In this document: one piece after another, positions 22,719 through 31,822 of the stretch
How positions within the stretch are numbered: position 1 is the first letter of the stretch
How the letters are laid out: each line of letters starts with the position of its first letter
Source of the DNA: Accumulibacter sp.
GTDB taxonomy: Bacteria; Pseudomonadota; Gammaproteobacteria; Burkholderiales; Rhodocyclaceae
NCBI RefSeq assembly: GCF_029255285.1
Contig: NZ_JAPUVI010000055.1
Coordinates: 24,382 to 88,381, forward strand
Direction: 5' to 3'
Length of the DNA stretch: 64,000 nt
Made by a program: the position numbers and the translations under genes
The notes under the pieces: model-generated
Database searches by the model: none
Seen by the model: the letters and a program-made list of their open reading frames with translations, nothing else
What the model was told of the DNA's origin: nothing

Positions 22719-24419
22719 CTAGCGGCCGCCAAAAACGGCAACCCGCGTCGTCCGGTTCATCGCTCGGCAGTCTTCGAGCGACAGACCTTCCATCGCCGCA
22801 TTGACCTCGTTGCACAATGGACGGTCAGGGCCGTAGCCGACGATCTTGAAGCGCTCGCGTGGAAATTCCCACTGCTTCACCAGATAATCGACTACCGCCC
22901 GCGCGCGTGCCGCCGACAGACGCTGATTGACTTCGCGCGATCCTGTCGAGTCGGTATTGCCGCTCACCTCGAAGTAGGCTTTACCGTTGTTTTCGATGAA
23001 CGGCACCATCTCGCTATCGACCGTCTTCTCGGCGCGCTTGCTCAGTTCGGCACTGCCGGAAGCGAAACCGACGGTCACCGGCTTGGTGACTATCGCTTCC
23101 TTCTTGGTCGCCTCTTTGAGTGACGACTCGGTGAACGTGGTCTGCGGTTGAGCGGCCGCCGCGGCGGCAGGTTTGTCGCGCGCCAGAATGGCCTTCACGA
23201 AGCGGTAGTCGAAGCTGTCCTGCGGTGCCACGACCGGCGACTTCGGATTGGCCAGCGCACCGGCCTTGCGGTAGATCTCGTCGAAGCGCTTATACACGCG
23301 CTCGTAGTGGTTGGTTCCTCCGGCCAGACCGAGAATGCGCGCGTTTTCTTCGACCCCGGTCCACACGACGTTGGCGAACAGGCTCTTGACGAAAGGCCGG
23401 CCTTCCTTGTCGGCCAGCAGCTTGAAGAACTCCTCGGTCTTGACCAGTGCCTCGACCGCATTGTCGGGGTTGGCGCGCGCCGCCGGAACGCCTTCCAGCC
23501 AGCCGTCGACGAATTTCTGCACCACCGCCTGTCCTTCCGGTTTGGCCAGCAGGCGGGAATCGCAGACCATCACGTCGAAAATCAGGTTGGTTGCCGTGCG
23601 CGTCGAATAGACGACATGCGCGCCTTTGACGTTACGCAGCGCGAGCGCCAGATCCGGGTCCCAGAGCGCGGCCGCATCGACGTGGCCCGATTCGAGCGCG
23701 GCGCGTACGCCGGCGGTGCCTTCTTCCGCGTTGATGAAGACCAGCTTGACGCTTTCCTTCTTGCGTGCCGTAAGCGACGAATTGTCCAGCGCGTCGATCA
23801 GCATGCCGTGCGACGGCGTGAACTGGAGCAGGGCGACCGAACGCCCGGCGAGATCCTCGATCGACTTCACCGCCGGATCGCTGGCGATAACCGCATCGCC
23901 GCCCTGCGTGTTGTCGACGATCATCACCGCGCGGCCGTCGAGGCCGGCGTTGCGCAGGTTGGGCTGCTCCTGCGCCCAGAAGTCCGAAGTCCGCCAGGCG
24001 CACTGCGCCGCGCCGGACTCGAAGATGGTGGCCAGCGTCGGGATGTCGTCCTGTATCACGAAGCGGACATTGACGTCCTTCTTGTGGTAGATCGATCCCG
24101 GCTGGGTGTCGAGCGAATTGCCGTTGGCGACCAATGCCGGCGCGTAGCCGTGGAAGCTGACCAGGCTGACTTTCAGCGGATTGCCCGGGCTGCCGAGCGG
24201 CGCATTGCGGTCGTCGGTCGGGCTCGCCTTGTTCGCAGCCGCCGCGGGTTTGGTCTTGGCGGGGGGTTCCGGAGTTGCGGCGGACGGTTTTGCCGACGAG
24301 GCTGTAGGTTCGCTGCCGCCGAAGCGTTCCTTGAGGCCGAAATTCCAGGCGAGCGAGCCGGCGACGCCGAGCACGATGACGGTGATCAGGCCCTTGGCCA
24401 ATGGTGTGAGTTGAGCCAT
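22719..24419 (-). CDS. Membrane-anchored solute-binding protein fused to an OmpA peptidoglycan-binding domain
   Basis: A 566-aa fusion. A transmembrane anchor (LTPLAKGLITVIVLGVAGSL, residues ~4-23) and a Pro/Ala/Lys linker precede an NMT1/TauA-type binding domain at ~75-420 (VSLVSFHGYAPALVANG, SIEDLAGRSVALLQFTPSHG, AALESGHVDAAALWDPDL). The C-terminal ~120 residues are an OmpA-like domain (VGFASGSAELSKRAEKTVD, GNTDSTGSREVNQRLSAARARAVVDYL), which in this family binds peptidoglycan. The protein therefore spans from inner membrane to wall. Immediately upstream of its permease, so it is probably that transporter's receptor. Confidence 0.88.
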   Translation of the reverse strand: MAQLTPLAKGLITVIVLGVAGSLAWNFGLKERFGGSEPTASSAKPSAATPEPPAKTKPAAAANKASPTDDRNAPLGSPGNPLKVSLVSFHGYAPALVANGNSLDTQPGSIYHKKDVNVRFVIQDDIPTLATIFESGAAQCAWRTSDFWAQEQPNLRNAGLDGRAVMIVDNTQGGDAVIASDPAVKSIEDLAGRSVALLQFTPSHGMLIDALDNSSLTARKKESVKLVFINAEEGTAGVRAALESGHVDAAALWDPDLALALRNVKGAHVVYSTRTATNLIFDVMVCDSRLLAKPEGQAVVQKFVDGWLEGVPAARANPDNAVEALVKTEEFFKLLADKEGRPFVKSLFANVVWTGVEENARILGLAGGTNHYERVYKRFDEIYRKAGALANPKSPVVAPQDSFDYRFVKAILARDKPAAAAAAQPQTTFTESSLKEATKKEAIVTKPVTVGFASGSAELSKRAEKTVDSEMVPFIENNGKAYFEVSGNTDSTGSREVNQRLSAARARAVVDYLVKQWEFPRERFKIVGYGPDRPLCNEVNAAMEGLSLEDCRAMNRTTRVAVFGGR

Positions 24420-24434
24420 CTGCTTTCTCCTTGC

Positions 24435-25169
24435 TCAGTGCGCGGCGACCTGCGAAGCCTTGAAGTTGGTCGGAATTTCGCGCAGCCGTTCGATTTCGGC
24501 GTCCATGCGGCGAGTTTCGCGGGCGCTTGACTCGCGGGCCGCCCGCAGTCCGGCCTCGACGCTGGTCGTTTCCTGCGCGGCGCGCGTCACTTCGCGTTCG
24601 AGCAAACCTTCGAGCTCGCTGATCTGCTGGCGAATCGCCGCCGTCGAGTTGTCGAGTGCCAGCTTGATGTGCTGGATCACTTCGGCCGATTGCTGCTCGC
24701 GGGCTTGCAGTTGCACGGCCAGTTGTTGCTTGTAGGCGTCGAGCGCGGCGATCTTGAACTCGGCATCGCTGACGCAGTCCTCGATCTGCCAGTTGTCGTC
24801 CGCCGCGTCCATCGCCAGAACCGCAGCCTTGCGGGTTACCGCGTCCATGGCGCGCAAACCGTCGAGCAGGCGCAGCAGCTTCTCGGCCGGATACGGCGAA
24901 CCCGGCACGCCAGCCGCCGTGAAGATGTCCGCCAGCGGGGTGGCGTGGTCCTCGCCGGCCATCGGCTCCGGTGAAGCGGCGGCCGGTGCCGGCGGTGGGA
25001 TCGTGACGTCGTTTGGCGTCGATCGCATTTGGTCCGGTGGTCCATCCGGCGGACCGGCGTCGGCAATGTGCGGGCCAGGTTCCGCTGCACGGTCGGCGGT
25101 TACCAGTTTCTCGTCCTCCGAGAGTTCGACCAGTTTCGCCCGCGCGAGAAAATTCAGGATGCCCTTCAT
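24435..25169 (-). CDS. Coiled-coil protein of the PspA/ABC operon
   Basis: Start at ATG 25169 (MKGILNFLARAKLVEL) with GGGAG upstream gives 244 aa; the frame open to 25247 is not needed. A low-complexity Pro/Ala linker (~60-80) is followed by long helices (QQLAVQLQAREQQSAEVIQHIKLAL, ISELEGLLEREVTRAAQE, RMDAEIERLREIP). No signal peptide or clear transmembrane span, so probably cytoplasmic or peripheral. No family recognised. Ends 16 bp before the solute-binding/OmpA gene. Confidence 0.7.
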   Translation of the reverse strand: MKGILNFLARAKLVELSEDEKLVTADRAAEPGPHIADAGPPDGPPDQMRSTPNDVTIPPPAPAAASPEPMAGEDHATPLADIFTAAGVPGSPYPAEKLLRLLDGLRAMDAVTRKAAVLAMDAADDNWQIEDCVSDAEFKIAALDAYKQQLAVQLQAREQQSAEVIQHIKLALDNSTAAIRQQISELEGLLEREVTRAAQETTSVEAGLRAARESSARETRRMDAEIERLREIPTNFKASQVAAH

Positions 25170-25381
25170 GCCGACTCCCGGGAGAGTGGCAGCGCCGTGC
25201 GATGGGGTTGGCAGTGAGTTCGGGGGATGAGGGGGAAGAAACGGCACATGGCAGAAAAGCCCCGGAAAACGTCAGGGGCAGAGTATCTCTGTCCTTGGCC
25301 GGCGCCGTCAAGCTGCGCTCGGGCGAACCGGCGAGGTCCGCCCCGCGGCCTCGTCCCGCCAGTCCGGCCTTGCCGGCTGGC

Positions 25382-28321
25382 CTAGCGTTGGCCGAAAACG
25401 AGCGGAAAGTCCGGGACGCCGCTCGGGACGATGGTCACTGGTGATTGCGCGCCTTCCGTCAATGCCTTGACCCGTTCGGAAACATAGAGATCAAGCATCT
25501 TGTGCGTGATGCGGCCCGATCTGTTGTAGTCGGCTTTGCCGCGCAAGCCCTCGAGAATGGCCTTGGTGAACGCGCCATTGCCCCAGTCGGACGATTCTTG
25601 GGCGTACTGGCGTCCGGTCGCGGCGGCGAAGACGATCACTCCGTTGTCGGCACTCGACAATTCGTTGATGACGGCGGTCGTGTCGAGGCGCAGCGAACGC
25701 GTTCCGGTGCCCAGCACGTTGCCGGCGTGGCAGGTGTCGATGAAGAACAGCGCCTTGCCGGGCAGAGATACGAGCGTGTTGCGGATTTCGCTGAAGATCA
25801 CGCCGCTGCGCTTCAGCGCCTTGATGTTGACATCCTGCGGCAGAAAGTAATAGGTGCCGTCGGCATCGTTCACACCGTGCCCGGCAATGAAGACGATCGC
25901 TACGTCGCGTGAAGTCAATTCGCGGCGGATCCATTCCAGTCCATCCAGAACGTCGTCGCGTTTGGCGCCGTTGTCGGTCAGCAGGCGAACTGCGACCTTG
26001 CGGTACAGACCGCCCTCCTGCGTCTTGAGAAAATTCGTCAGATCGGTCGAATCCTTGGCAGCGAACTCGAGCTGGATAGAAGGATCCTGGTACTTGCTAA
26101 CGCCCACTGCCAGTACATAGAGCGCAGGCCGCAGGTCGGCGGAGCCGGTGGCCAGCGACGGGCTGGCGGGCTCCGCCACGGCTGCCGGCGGCCGCTTGAG
26201 CAGCAGCGTTGCCTCGGGCGACACGCCATGTTTGTTTTCGGCAAACAGCAGGAGCTGCGCATCGTAATCCGGTAGCGCTAGCGGTACCTCGTAGATCGTT
26301 TCGTTGTCGCTTGCCCGCGAAGTGCGCAGCGAAGCCAGCGGCGGCACGGCCACCGGCTGCCCGTTCAGGCGTGCGCGCAGTCTGGTCGTGGGTGCGTCCA
26401 CCGGCGTGCGAACCGCCACTTGCAGCTTGACTTCACTGCCGCGCGACGTCGGCGCGACGTCGGGCGAGACGATGCGAACCGTCGGCGGCAGGCGCTCACG
26501 AATCGCCTTGCCGCCGAGCGGTGTTGCCGCAATCGCCGGCAGGGCGGCGAGGGCGGCCTGGCTGCTGCCTTTGCCGACCACTTCGCTGAGCAGTTCGGGC
26601 CGGTAGTACTCGGCGCGGAAACGCGATACCGGATAAAAATCGGCCGCCTGCGCCGGACCTCGGTCGACCTGCCAGCCGACCAACGTTTCGCCGCCCGGGC
26701 TGGCCGCGAAATGACCGCCTGGCGTCCACATGACCCAGCGGCGTCCGTCGGCCTGAGGAAAGAAAACGAGTTGCTCGCTTCCGTCGTTTTGACGGTACCA
26801 GCGCAAGCTGCCATCGCTGAAACCGGCGACGACCCAGCGTCCGTCGTCGCTCAGGTTGACCTGCCAGGGCGTCGCCGGCGCGGCGGCACGCCAGAGCTCG
26901 CTGCCGTTGCGGTCATACAGGCGGATCCGGAAATTCGTCGCCACAACCACACGGCCGCCGTCGCGGGCCACGCTGGCCGACAGCGACCACTCGCCGGCGT
27001 CGAGGACGAGTGTCTTGCCGTTGATCGATGGGTTCTGTCTTTCGAACCAATTGTCGACCACGGTCTTGGCGGCCGTCGTGCGCGGCGCCTGCCAGTCCTT
27101 GCCGGGTTTTGCCCAGGCGAGCTGGCGGAGGTCGAAGGCCTCGGCCGAACGGCCTGGCCGCGCTTCTTGAAAGGATAGCGCGCCGCCATCGGTGGCCAGG
27201 CGGAAGCGGCTGCGCTGGTTGCGGAAATCGAGCAGGCCATGGCCGACGTTGAGCAGAGCCTGTCCTCCGGCGGCGAGCATGCCCCATGCCGGATCGGCCG
27301 TGGCATACAGCAGGCGGCCATCGCGCGCGGCGTGCAGCGCCGTGATCGTGTTGCGCGCCACGGGCAGTATCGATGGCTCTCCACGTCCGGCGTCGGGCCA
27401 GGTCAAAATGGCAAACTGTCCCTTGTCGTTGCTCCAGCTACCAGCGGCGTAGATCCGCTGGCCATCGGTCGACCAGGCGACGACACTCAAACTGCGGCCG
27501 GGGCTGCTTCTGGGCGGCGCAAGAGTTCTCGAGGCTTTCAGCGTCTTGGCCTCGAGCAGAACGACCTGCGCCTGGTCCGCCGCGCCAACGGCGACCGTTT
27601 GCCCGTCGGGCGAAAAAGCAAGGCCAAAGGGCACCCCGGTGCCGGCCGGCGTACTCCGGGCGAGCCGCTGGAGACCTTTCGCGGTTGCTTCGTAGCTGCG
27701 GACGAAACCGTCCGCGCTGCTCACGACGAGCATCTTGCCGTCCAGCGACCAGGCGGTCGCATTCACTTCGTCGGAATAGTCCGCGTCGCCTGGCAGTTCG
27801 CGGGCCGCCGTCCAGGCGTCAGCACTGGCGAAGATACGTACGCCCTGTCTGCCCCACAGACCGGCGACCAGCTTTCTGCCGTCGGGAGAGAAGGACAGGT
27901 GGGTGACGACGTCGGGCAGGCCAGTCACGCGGTGGATGATCTGGCCGTCGTGGCGGCGCACCAGGTAGAGGTCATTGCCCGACGACCAGCCGGCTGCCGC
28001 ATAGACGCTGCCGTCCGGTGTCATGGCCACGGCGTAGAGCTTGCCATCGTTGCCGGCGCCGGACGGCGGCCGAAATACCGACAGCAGCGTGCCGCTACCG
28101 GCATCCCAGAGGCGGGCGGTCTTGTCCTCGGCGGCGGTGACGGCGTAGCGGCCGTCACGGTCCAGGCTGGCCGCGCGAATCGGCGCCACATGGCTGCCGG
28201 TTTCGATGCGCAGGCTGGGTACGGCTTCTGCCGCCGCTTGGCCGGCAGCCGTACCGCTCATCAGAAGGAAGCCGCAGAGCAGAACTTGAACTTGGCGCAG
28301 GCAGTCCCGAAGTCTCAGCAC
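25382..28321 (-). CDS. Exported WD40 beta-propeller / caspase-like (C14) protease
   Basis: GTG 28321 is chosen because it yields a clear signal peptide (LRLRDCLRQVQVLLCGFLLM then SGTAAGQA), 23 bp after the OmpA lipoprotein stop; the frame is open further but overlaps that gene. The 979-aa product has WD40-type repeats over roughly residues 40-600 (DRDGRYAVTAAEDKTARLWDAG is a typical blade), then a linker with GTRG-type Ig-like strands, then a caspase-like domain from ~735 (YVLAVGVSKYQD). The catalytic dyad is His815 (FIAGHGVND) and Cys864 (FFIDTCHAGN). Being exported, it probably acts in the periplasm. Substrate unknown. Separated by 212 bp from the next gene, so a minor promoter may lie there. 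Confidence 0.87.
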   Translation of the reverse strand: MLRLRDCLRQVQVLLCGFLLMSGTAAGQAAAEAVPSLRIETGSHVAPIRAASLDRDGRYAVTAAEDKTARLWDAGSGTLLSVFRPPSGAGNDGKLYAVAMTPDGSVYAAAGWSSGNDLYLVRRHDGQIIHRVTGLPDVVTHLSFSPDGRKLVAGLWGRQGVRIFASADAWTAARELPGDADYSDEVNATAWSLDGKMLVVSSADGFVRSYEATAKGLQRLARSTPAGTGVPFGLAFSPDGQTVAVGAADQAQVVLLEAKTLKASRTLAPPRSSPGRSLSVVAWSTDGQRIYAAGSWSNDKGQFAILTWPDAGRGEPSILPVARNTITALHAARDGRLLYATADPAWGMLAAGGQALLNVGHGLLDFRNQRSRFRLATDGGALSFQEARPGRSAEAFDLRQLAWAKPGKDWQAPRTTAAKTVVDNWFERQNPSINGKTLVLDAGEWSLSASVARDGGRVVVATNFRIRLYDRNGSELWRAAAPATPWQVNLSDDGRWVVAGFSDGSLRWYRQNDGSEQLVFFPQADGRRWVMWTPGGHFAASPGGETLVGWQVDRGPAQAADFYPVSRFRAEYYRPELLSEVVGKGSSQAALAALPAIAATPLGGKAIRERLPPTVRIVSPDVAPTSRGSEVKLQVAVRTPVDAPTTRLRARLNGQPVAVPPLASLRTSRASDNETIYEVPLALPDYDAQLLLFAENKHGVSPEATLLLKRPPAAVAEPASPSLATGSADLRPALYVLAVGVSKYQDPSIQLEFAAKDSTDLTNFLKTQEGGLYRKVAVRLLTDNGAKRDDVLDGLEWIRRELTSRDVAIVFIAGHGVNDADGTYYFLPQDVNIKALKRSGVIFSEIRNTLVSLPGKALFFIDTCHAGNVLGTGTRSLRLDTTAVINELSSADNGVIVFAAATGRQYAQESSDWGNGAFTKAILEGLRGKADYNRSGRITHKMLDLYVSERVKALTEGAQSPVTIVPSGVPDFPLVFGQR

Positions 28322-28344
28322 GTCGCTCAATTCCAGCCGCGTGG

Positions 28345-29550
28345 TCAGCAGGAAACCTTCTTGAACTCGATGCGCTGGTCCAGCGCATCCGACTCGTTGC
28401 CCCTGCCGGTGCCGACGAGCGCGCGCTGCGAACCATAACCCTTGGCCGTCGACCGTTTGGCCAGGGCCGGATTGGCCGCCACCATCTTCTGGCGGACGAA
28501 TTCGGCGCGCTGCAGCGACAGTCTTTCGTCCATCTGCTCGGAAGTGCCGCGCCGGGTGTGTCCGGCGACTTCGATGCACGAGTTCTGGCGCAGCGACTGA
28601 CGGCCAATCTCCGACAACCACTGGGCATACGGTTGCGGCGCCTGCTCCTGACTGAAAGCGGTCGCGCCGGGTTTGAAGTCGAAACGCACGGCGAGCCGGT
28701 CGCTCGCCAGGCCCATTTCGACGAGCTGCCCAAACGCCTGCATGGCGGGCTTCCTGCGGCCCAGTTTCTGGTTGTCGAGGTAGATGCCGGCGTAGACGCG
28801 TGCCTGGTTGCCGGCCGGATTCTTCAGAACCGATTGGTAGAGGGCCAGCGAGTCCTTGTAATTCCTTGCCTGGTAGGCTTTTATCGCTTCGCTGATGGTC
28901 GACGCGGCGAGCACGGCGTCGATGTAGGCCGGATTGATCGGATCACCGGCTTTCGTTCCCTGGCAGGTCTTGATGTAGCCGTCGACCGCCGTGTCCTTGG
29001 CCCATACCGGCATTTCGCGGAAGAAAGGCAGTGGGGTCGGATCGAAACCGTCGGGTAGCGAGCGTGCCAGCCCCTTGCTGATGATCTTGCCGGTTTTCAG
29101 ATCGGCAAGCGCGAAGCAGATGCGGTAGGCGTCGCGCTCGCCGTCGGCCTTGCCCTGCAAGTTGATCGGCGTGAAGGTGCCGACCATCAGCAAGGGCAGC
29201 GTCGAGACGGTCTCACTGGTAAAGGGCTTGACATCGACCTGCTGGTAGTTTTCCTTCACCAGCTGAACGACCGACTGCTCCATCGATGCCGTCGCTTCGG
29301 TTTGCACGCCGGTGTTACCGTCTACCAGCGGGTCGACCACCATGCTGTATTTCTGATCCCTGGCCAGATTGGCGTTGGCCAGCAGGTCTTGTGCCGCCTT
29401 GCGCACCGCCTGGTCGTAGGGCAGGGCGGTCAGGGCAGCCGGCGCGGGCGCCGCTGCGGTGGGCTTCTCCTCGGTGCTGCTGCAAGCGCTGGCCAGGGCT
29501 ACTAGAGCAAGGCAAGCGCTGAATAACAGGCGCGATTGGAATGGCATCAT
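28345..29550 (-). CDS. OmpA-domain lipoprotein
   Basis: A 401-aa lipoprotein: signal peptide with lipobox (LVALASAC, Cys ~23) followed by a Ser-Ser-Thr-Glu sequence without Asp at +2, which favours outer-membrane sorting. A central domain (~45-290) resembles lipoproteins that read out protein level (DPLVDGNTGVQTEAT, YRICFALADLKTGKIISKG, then TPR-like AIKAYQARNYKDSLALYQSVL). The C-terminus carries an OmpA-like domain (CIEVAGHTRRGTSEQMDERLSLQRAEFVRQKM). First gene of the ten-gene run; 121 bp separate it from cheR. Confidence 0.85.
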   Translation of the reverse strand: MMPFQSRLLFSACLALVALASACSSTEEKPTAAAPAPAALTALPYDQAVRKAAQDLLANANLARDQKYSMVVDPLVDGNTGVQTEATASMEQSVVQLVKENYQQVDVKPFTSETVSTLPLLMVGTFTPINLQGKADGERDAYRICFALADLKTGKIISKGLARSLPDGFDPTPLPFFREMPVWAKDTAVDGYIKTCQGTKAGDPINPAYIDAVLAASTISEAIKAYQARNYKDSLALYQSVLKNPAGNQARVYAGIYLDNQKLGRRKPAMQAFGQLVEMGLASDRLAVRFDFKPGATAFSQEQAPQPYAQWLSEIGRQSLRQNSCIEVAGHTRRGTSEQMDERLSLQRAEFVRQKMVAANPALAKRSTAKGYGSQRALVGTGRGNESDALDQRIEFKKVSC

Positions 29551-29671
29551 GAATACTCCCTATGGTTTTCCGTGGTTTTCCGTCATCGTTTGACCGAGGA
29601 TTGCCCAGCGCGTTCGTCGATACGGCAAGCGGATTGTACAACTCGCCGGCCAGGCTTCCGGCGGTCGTCGC

Positions 29672-30481
29672 TCAGGGTTTACGGTAGATCGTCGGTTTGA
29701 CCGACTTCAGCCGATCGGTGATGCCGTTCAACGACTCTGAATGGCCAACTATCAGGTAGCCGCCCGGAAGCAGTTGGGGCAGGAGGTTGGCGATGACCTG
29801 GCGCTTGGTTTCGCTGTCGAAATAGATCATCACGTTGCGCAGGAAGATGACGTCGAACAAGCCGAGGCGGGGATCGATCGGCCGGGTCAGGTTGACCTGG
29901 GCGAAGCGGACGTGCTGGCGAATCGCCGGTGCGACCAGGAAGCCGTGCGGATCGTCGCTTGTTTTCACGCAGTACTTGCGCCGGCAGGCTTCGGGAATAC
30001 CCTCGTTGCGCTCCAGGGGGTAGCGACCGGCACGTGCCTTGGCGAGCACCTGCGTGCTGATGTCGGAACCGAAGACCTCCCATCGGGCGTTGCCTGGCAC
30101 GGTGTCGGCGATCACCATGGCTAGGCTGTAGGCTTCCTCGCCACTCGAACTGGCGGCACTCCAGAGGCGTAAGGTGCCGCCCGTCGGACGCTGGCCGAGA
30201 ATTTCGTCACGCAGGAACTCAAGATGGCGAGCTTCACGGAAAAAGTAGGTTTCGTTGGTCGTCAGCAGGTCGACCATGGTCTGCAGCTCAGCTGGCTGCC
30301 GACCGCTGGACACCATCCGGTAATAGTCCCCGAAGCTGCCGAGTTGGTGTTCGCGCAGCCGCTTTTGCAGGCGGCCGACCAGCAGCGCTTTTTTGTTGTC
30401 CGCCAGCTTGATACCGGCTATCTGGTGGACCAAACGCTGGAAAAGAGAAAACTCCTGGTCGGTGATCGCCGGTGCGTCCAT
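29672..30481 (-). CDS. cheR: CheR-type protein-glutamate O-methyltransferase
   Basis: CheR uses S-adenosylmethionine to methylate chemoreceptor glutamates. Start at ATG 30481 (MDAPAITDQEFSLFQRLVHQ) gives 269 aa; upstream in-frame sequence is Arg/Pro-rich and discarded. The N-terminal helical CheR_N domain is followed by TTNETYFFREARHLEFLRDEIL, the SAM loop LRLWSAASSSGEEAYSLAM, GSDISTQVLAKARAGRYPLER and FDVIFLRNVMIYFD. All are canonical. No other chemotaxis gene is nearby, so its receptor partner lies elsewhere. Confidence 0.93.
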   Translation of the reverse strand: MDAPAITDQEFSLFQRLVHQIAGIKLADNKKALLVGRLQKRLREHQLGSFGDYYRMVSSGRQPAELQTMVDLLTTNETYFFREARHLEFLRDEILGQRPTGGTLRLWSAASSSGEEAYSLAMVIADTVPGNARWEVFGSDISTQVLAKARAGRYPLERNEGIPEACRRKYCVKTSDDPHGFLVAPAIRQHVRFAQVNLTRPIDPRLGLFDVIFLRNVMIYFDSETKRQVIANLLPQLLPGGYLIVGHSESLNGITDRLKSVKPTIYRKP

Positions 30482-30897
30482 GGGCAATGGTCTCGATTCT
30501 GTCGCCGGCGGGCCGCACCGCGGGCGGGGCGAGTGGTTGTCGGGTGCGCAGCGGCGGTTCGGCCGTGCGCACGCGTCATCCTGCGGCAAAGATCCTTGTC
30601 GGCGCAAGCCTGGGCGCCGCTTCGACGGGCGAGGTGCTGTTCGTCCGCTTGGTTGTCGCCACGGATGCCGGGCGAGGCACGGTGCCTTGTCCGGGGGGGG
30701 CGTGGCGCATCGGGCATCGTCGAAAGAGCTTGATTTATTTCCCTTGGGCAAGCCCTCGCTAGTGTTGTTTTGCCACATTGAGCGTAGTAAGGGCGTGGAA
30801 GTGTGCGTTATTTGTCGTCTCCTCGCCGTGGAAGCAAGTATTCTGCGGCTATTCGAGGAACGTCGCTGGGCGGCGACCAGGCGGGCCGTCGGGTCAC

Positions 30898-30913
30898 TGG
30901 CATAAAGGCAGCA
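30898..30913 (+). promoter_or_regulatory. Sigma-54-like -24/-12 element
   Basis: TGGCATAAAGGCAGCA keeps the invariant GG and GC dinucleotides with 10 bp between them and matches TGGCA at -24. The -12 part (CAGCA) is weaker than TTGCA. Several XrtA systems are under PrsK/PrsR and sigma-54 control, which is why it is noted. Confidence 0.3.
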
Positions 30914-30972
30914 GGTCAAAGAACTTTGCCTGTCGTCGAGAGCCATGGTACGGCGGGGCGAGGGAAGCTACT

Positions 30973-31001
30973 TTCGTGGCGAGAGTCAATTCCACTATAC
31001 T
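30973..31001 (+). promoter_or_regulatory. Candidate sigma-70 promoter of the exopolysaccharide operon
   Basis: A good -10 box TATACT (30996-31001) with a poor -35 TTCGTG (30973-30978) at 17-bp spacing. It would give an 85-nt leader before the ATG at 31095. Confidence 0.4.
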
Positions 31002-31094
31002 GTGGCGCGTTTTTGTGATGCCTGACGGGGTGATGTATGGCGGGCGTCGGCAGCAATTCGTGTCCAAGCTGGTGACCAAAACAAGGAGAGAGTT

Positions 31095-31724
31095 ATGTGG
31101 TTTACACGCCTGCATGAGGTACTTGGCGCCGCGTTTCGTTGGTTCGCCGCTGCCGCGCTGGCGGCGCTGGCTGTCGGCTGCGCTTCGCTTCCGCCGGCGC
31201 CGACCGTCGCGGCCTCGCCTGATTACCGCTATCTCATCGGCCCCGGAGACAACGTCAATATCATCGTCTGGCGCAATCCTGAGCTGTCGATGTCGGTGCC
31301 CGTACGTCCGGATGGAATGATTGCCGGACCGCTGATCGAGGACATGCCGGCGATGGGCAAGACGCCGACGGCGCTTGGACGCGATATGGAAAAAGCGTTG
31401 GGCACCTTCATCCGGGATCCTGTGGTGACCGTCGTGGTAACCGGTTTCGTGGGAAACCAGAGCGAGCAGATTCGTGTGGTGGGCGAAGCCTCCAAGCCGC
31501 AGGCTCTGCCTTATCGACAGAACATGACCTTGCTTGACGTGATGATCGCCGTCGGTGGTTTGACCGATTTTGCCGACGGCAACGGCGCGACGCTTCTCCG
31601 GGCCGCCGAGGGCAACAAGCAGTACAGCGTCCGGCTGAGCGACCTGATCCGCCGTGGCGATGTGTCCGCCAACGTCGATGTGAAGCCGGGTGACGTCCTG
31701 ATCATTCCGCAGAGCTGGTTCTGA
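31095..31724 (+). CDS. epsE: XrtA-associated polysaccharide export lipoprotein (Wza/EpsE-like)
   Basis: A 209-aa outer-membrane lipoprotein. Signal with lipobox ALAVGC (Cys ~32) is followed by the poly-export domain (YRYLIGPGDNVNIIVWRNPEL, VRPDGMIAGPLIEDMPA) and one SLBB-type segment (VTGFVGNQSEQIRVVGEASKPQ...MTLLDVMIAVGGLTDFA). These proteins form the exit channel for the polymer. First gene of the exosortase A locus. Confidence 0.9.
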   Translation: MWFTRLHEVLGAAFRWFAAAALAALAVGCASLPPAPTVAASPDYRYLIGPGDNVNIIVWRNPELSMSVPVRPDGMIAGPLIEDMPAMGKTPTALGRDMEKALGTFIRDPVVTVVVTGFVGNQSEQIRVVGEASKPQALPYRQNMTLLDVMIAVGGLTDFADGNGATLLRAAEGNKQYSVRLSDLIRRGDVSANVDVKPGDVLIIPQSWF

Positions 31725-31822
31725 ACGACGTTCGGACCGTGCTGACACCAGATCGTTGGCTTAGTCGCGTCGCGGCCCAGCTGCGGCGCTCCCCAAACCG
31801 CTACTGATAGAGTCTGAATCCG

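Larger units (their letters stand above)
30482..31094. other. Intergenic region upstream of the exopolysaccharide operon
   Basis: This 613-bp stretch holds no convincing gene; short frames on both strands are Arg/Gly-rich shadows. It is the control region between the divergent cheR and the exopolysaccharide operon. Two promoter candidates are listed separately. The operon start at 31095 has a strong AAGGAGAG ribosome binding site. Confidence 0.55.

Noticed and set aside
23148-24530. 460-codon plus-strand ORF opposite the solute-binding/OmpA gene
   Set aside because: Antisense shadow; the minus strand encodes recognisable domains over the same range.
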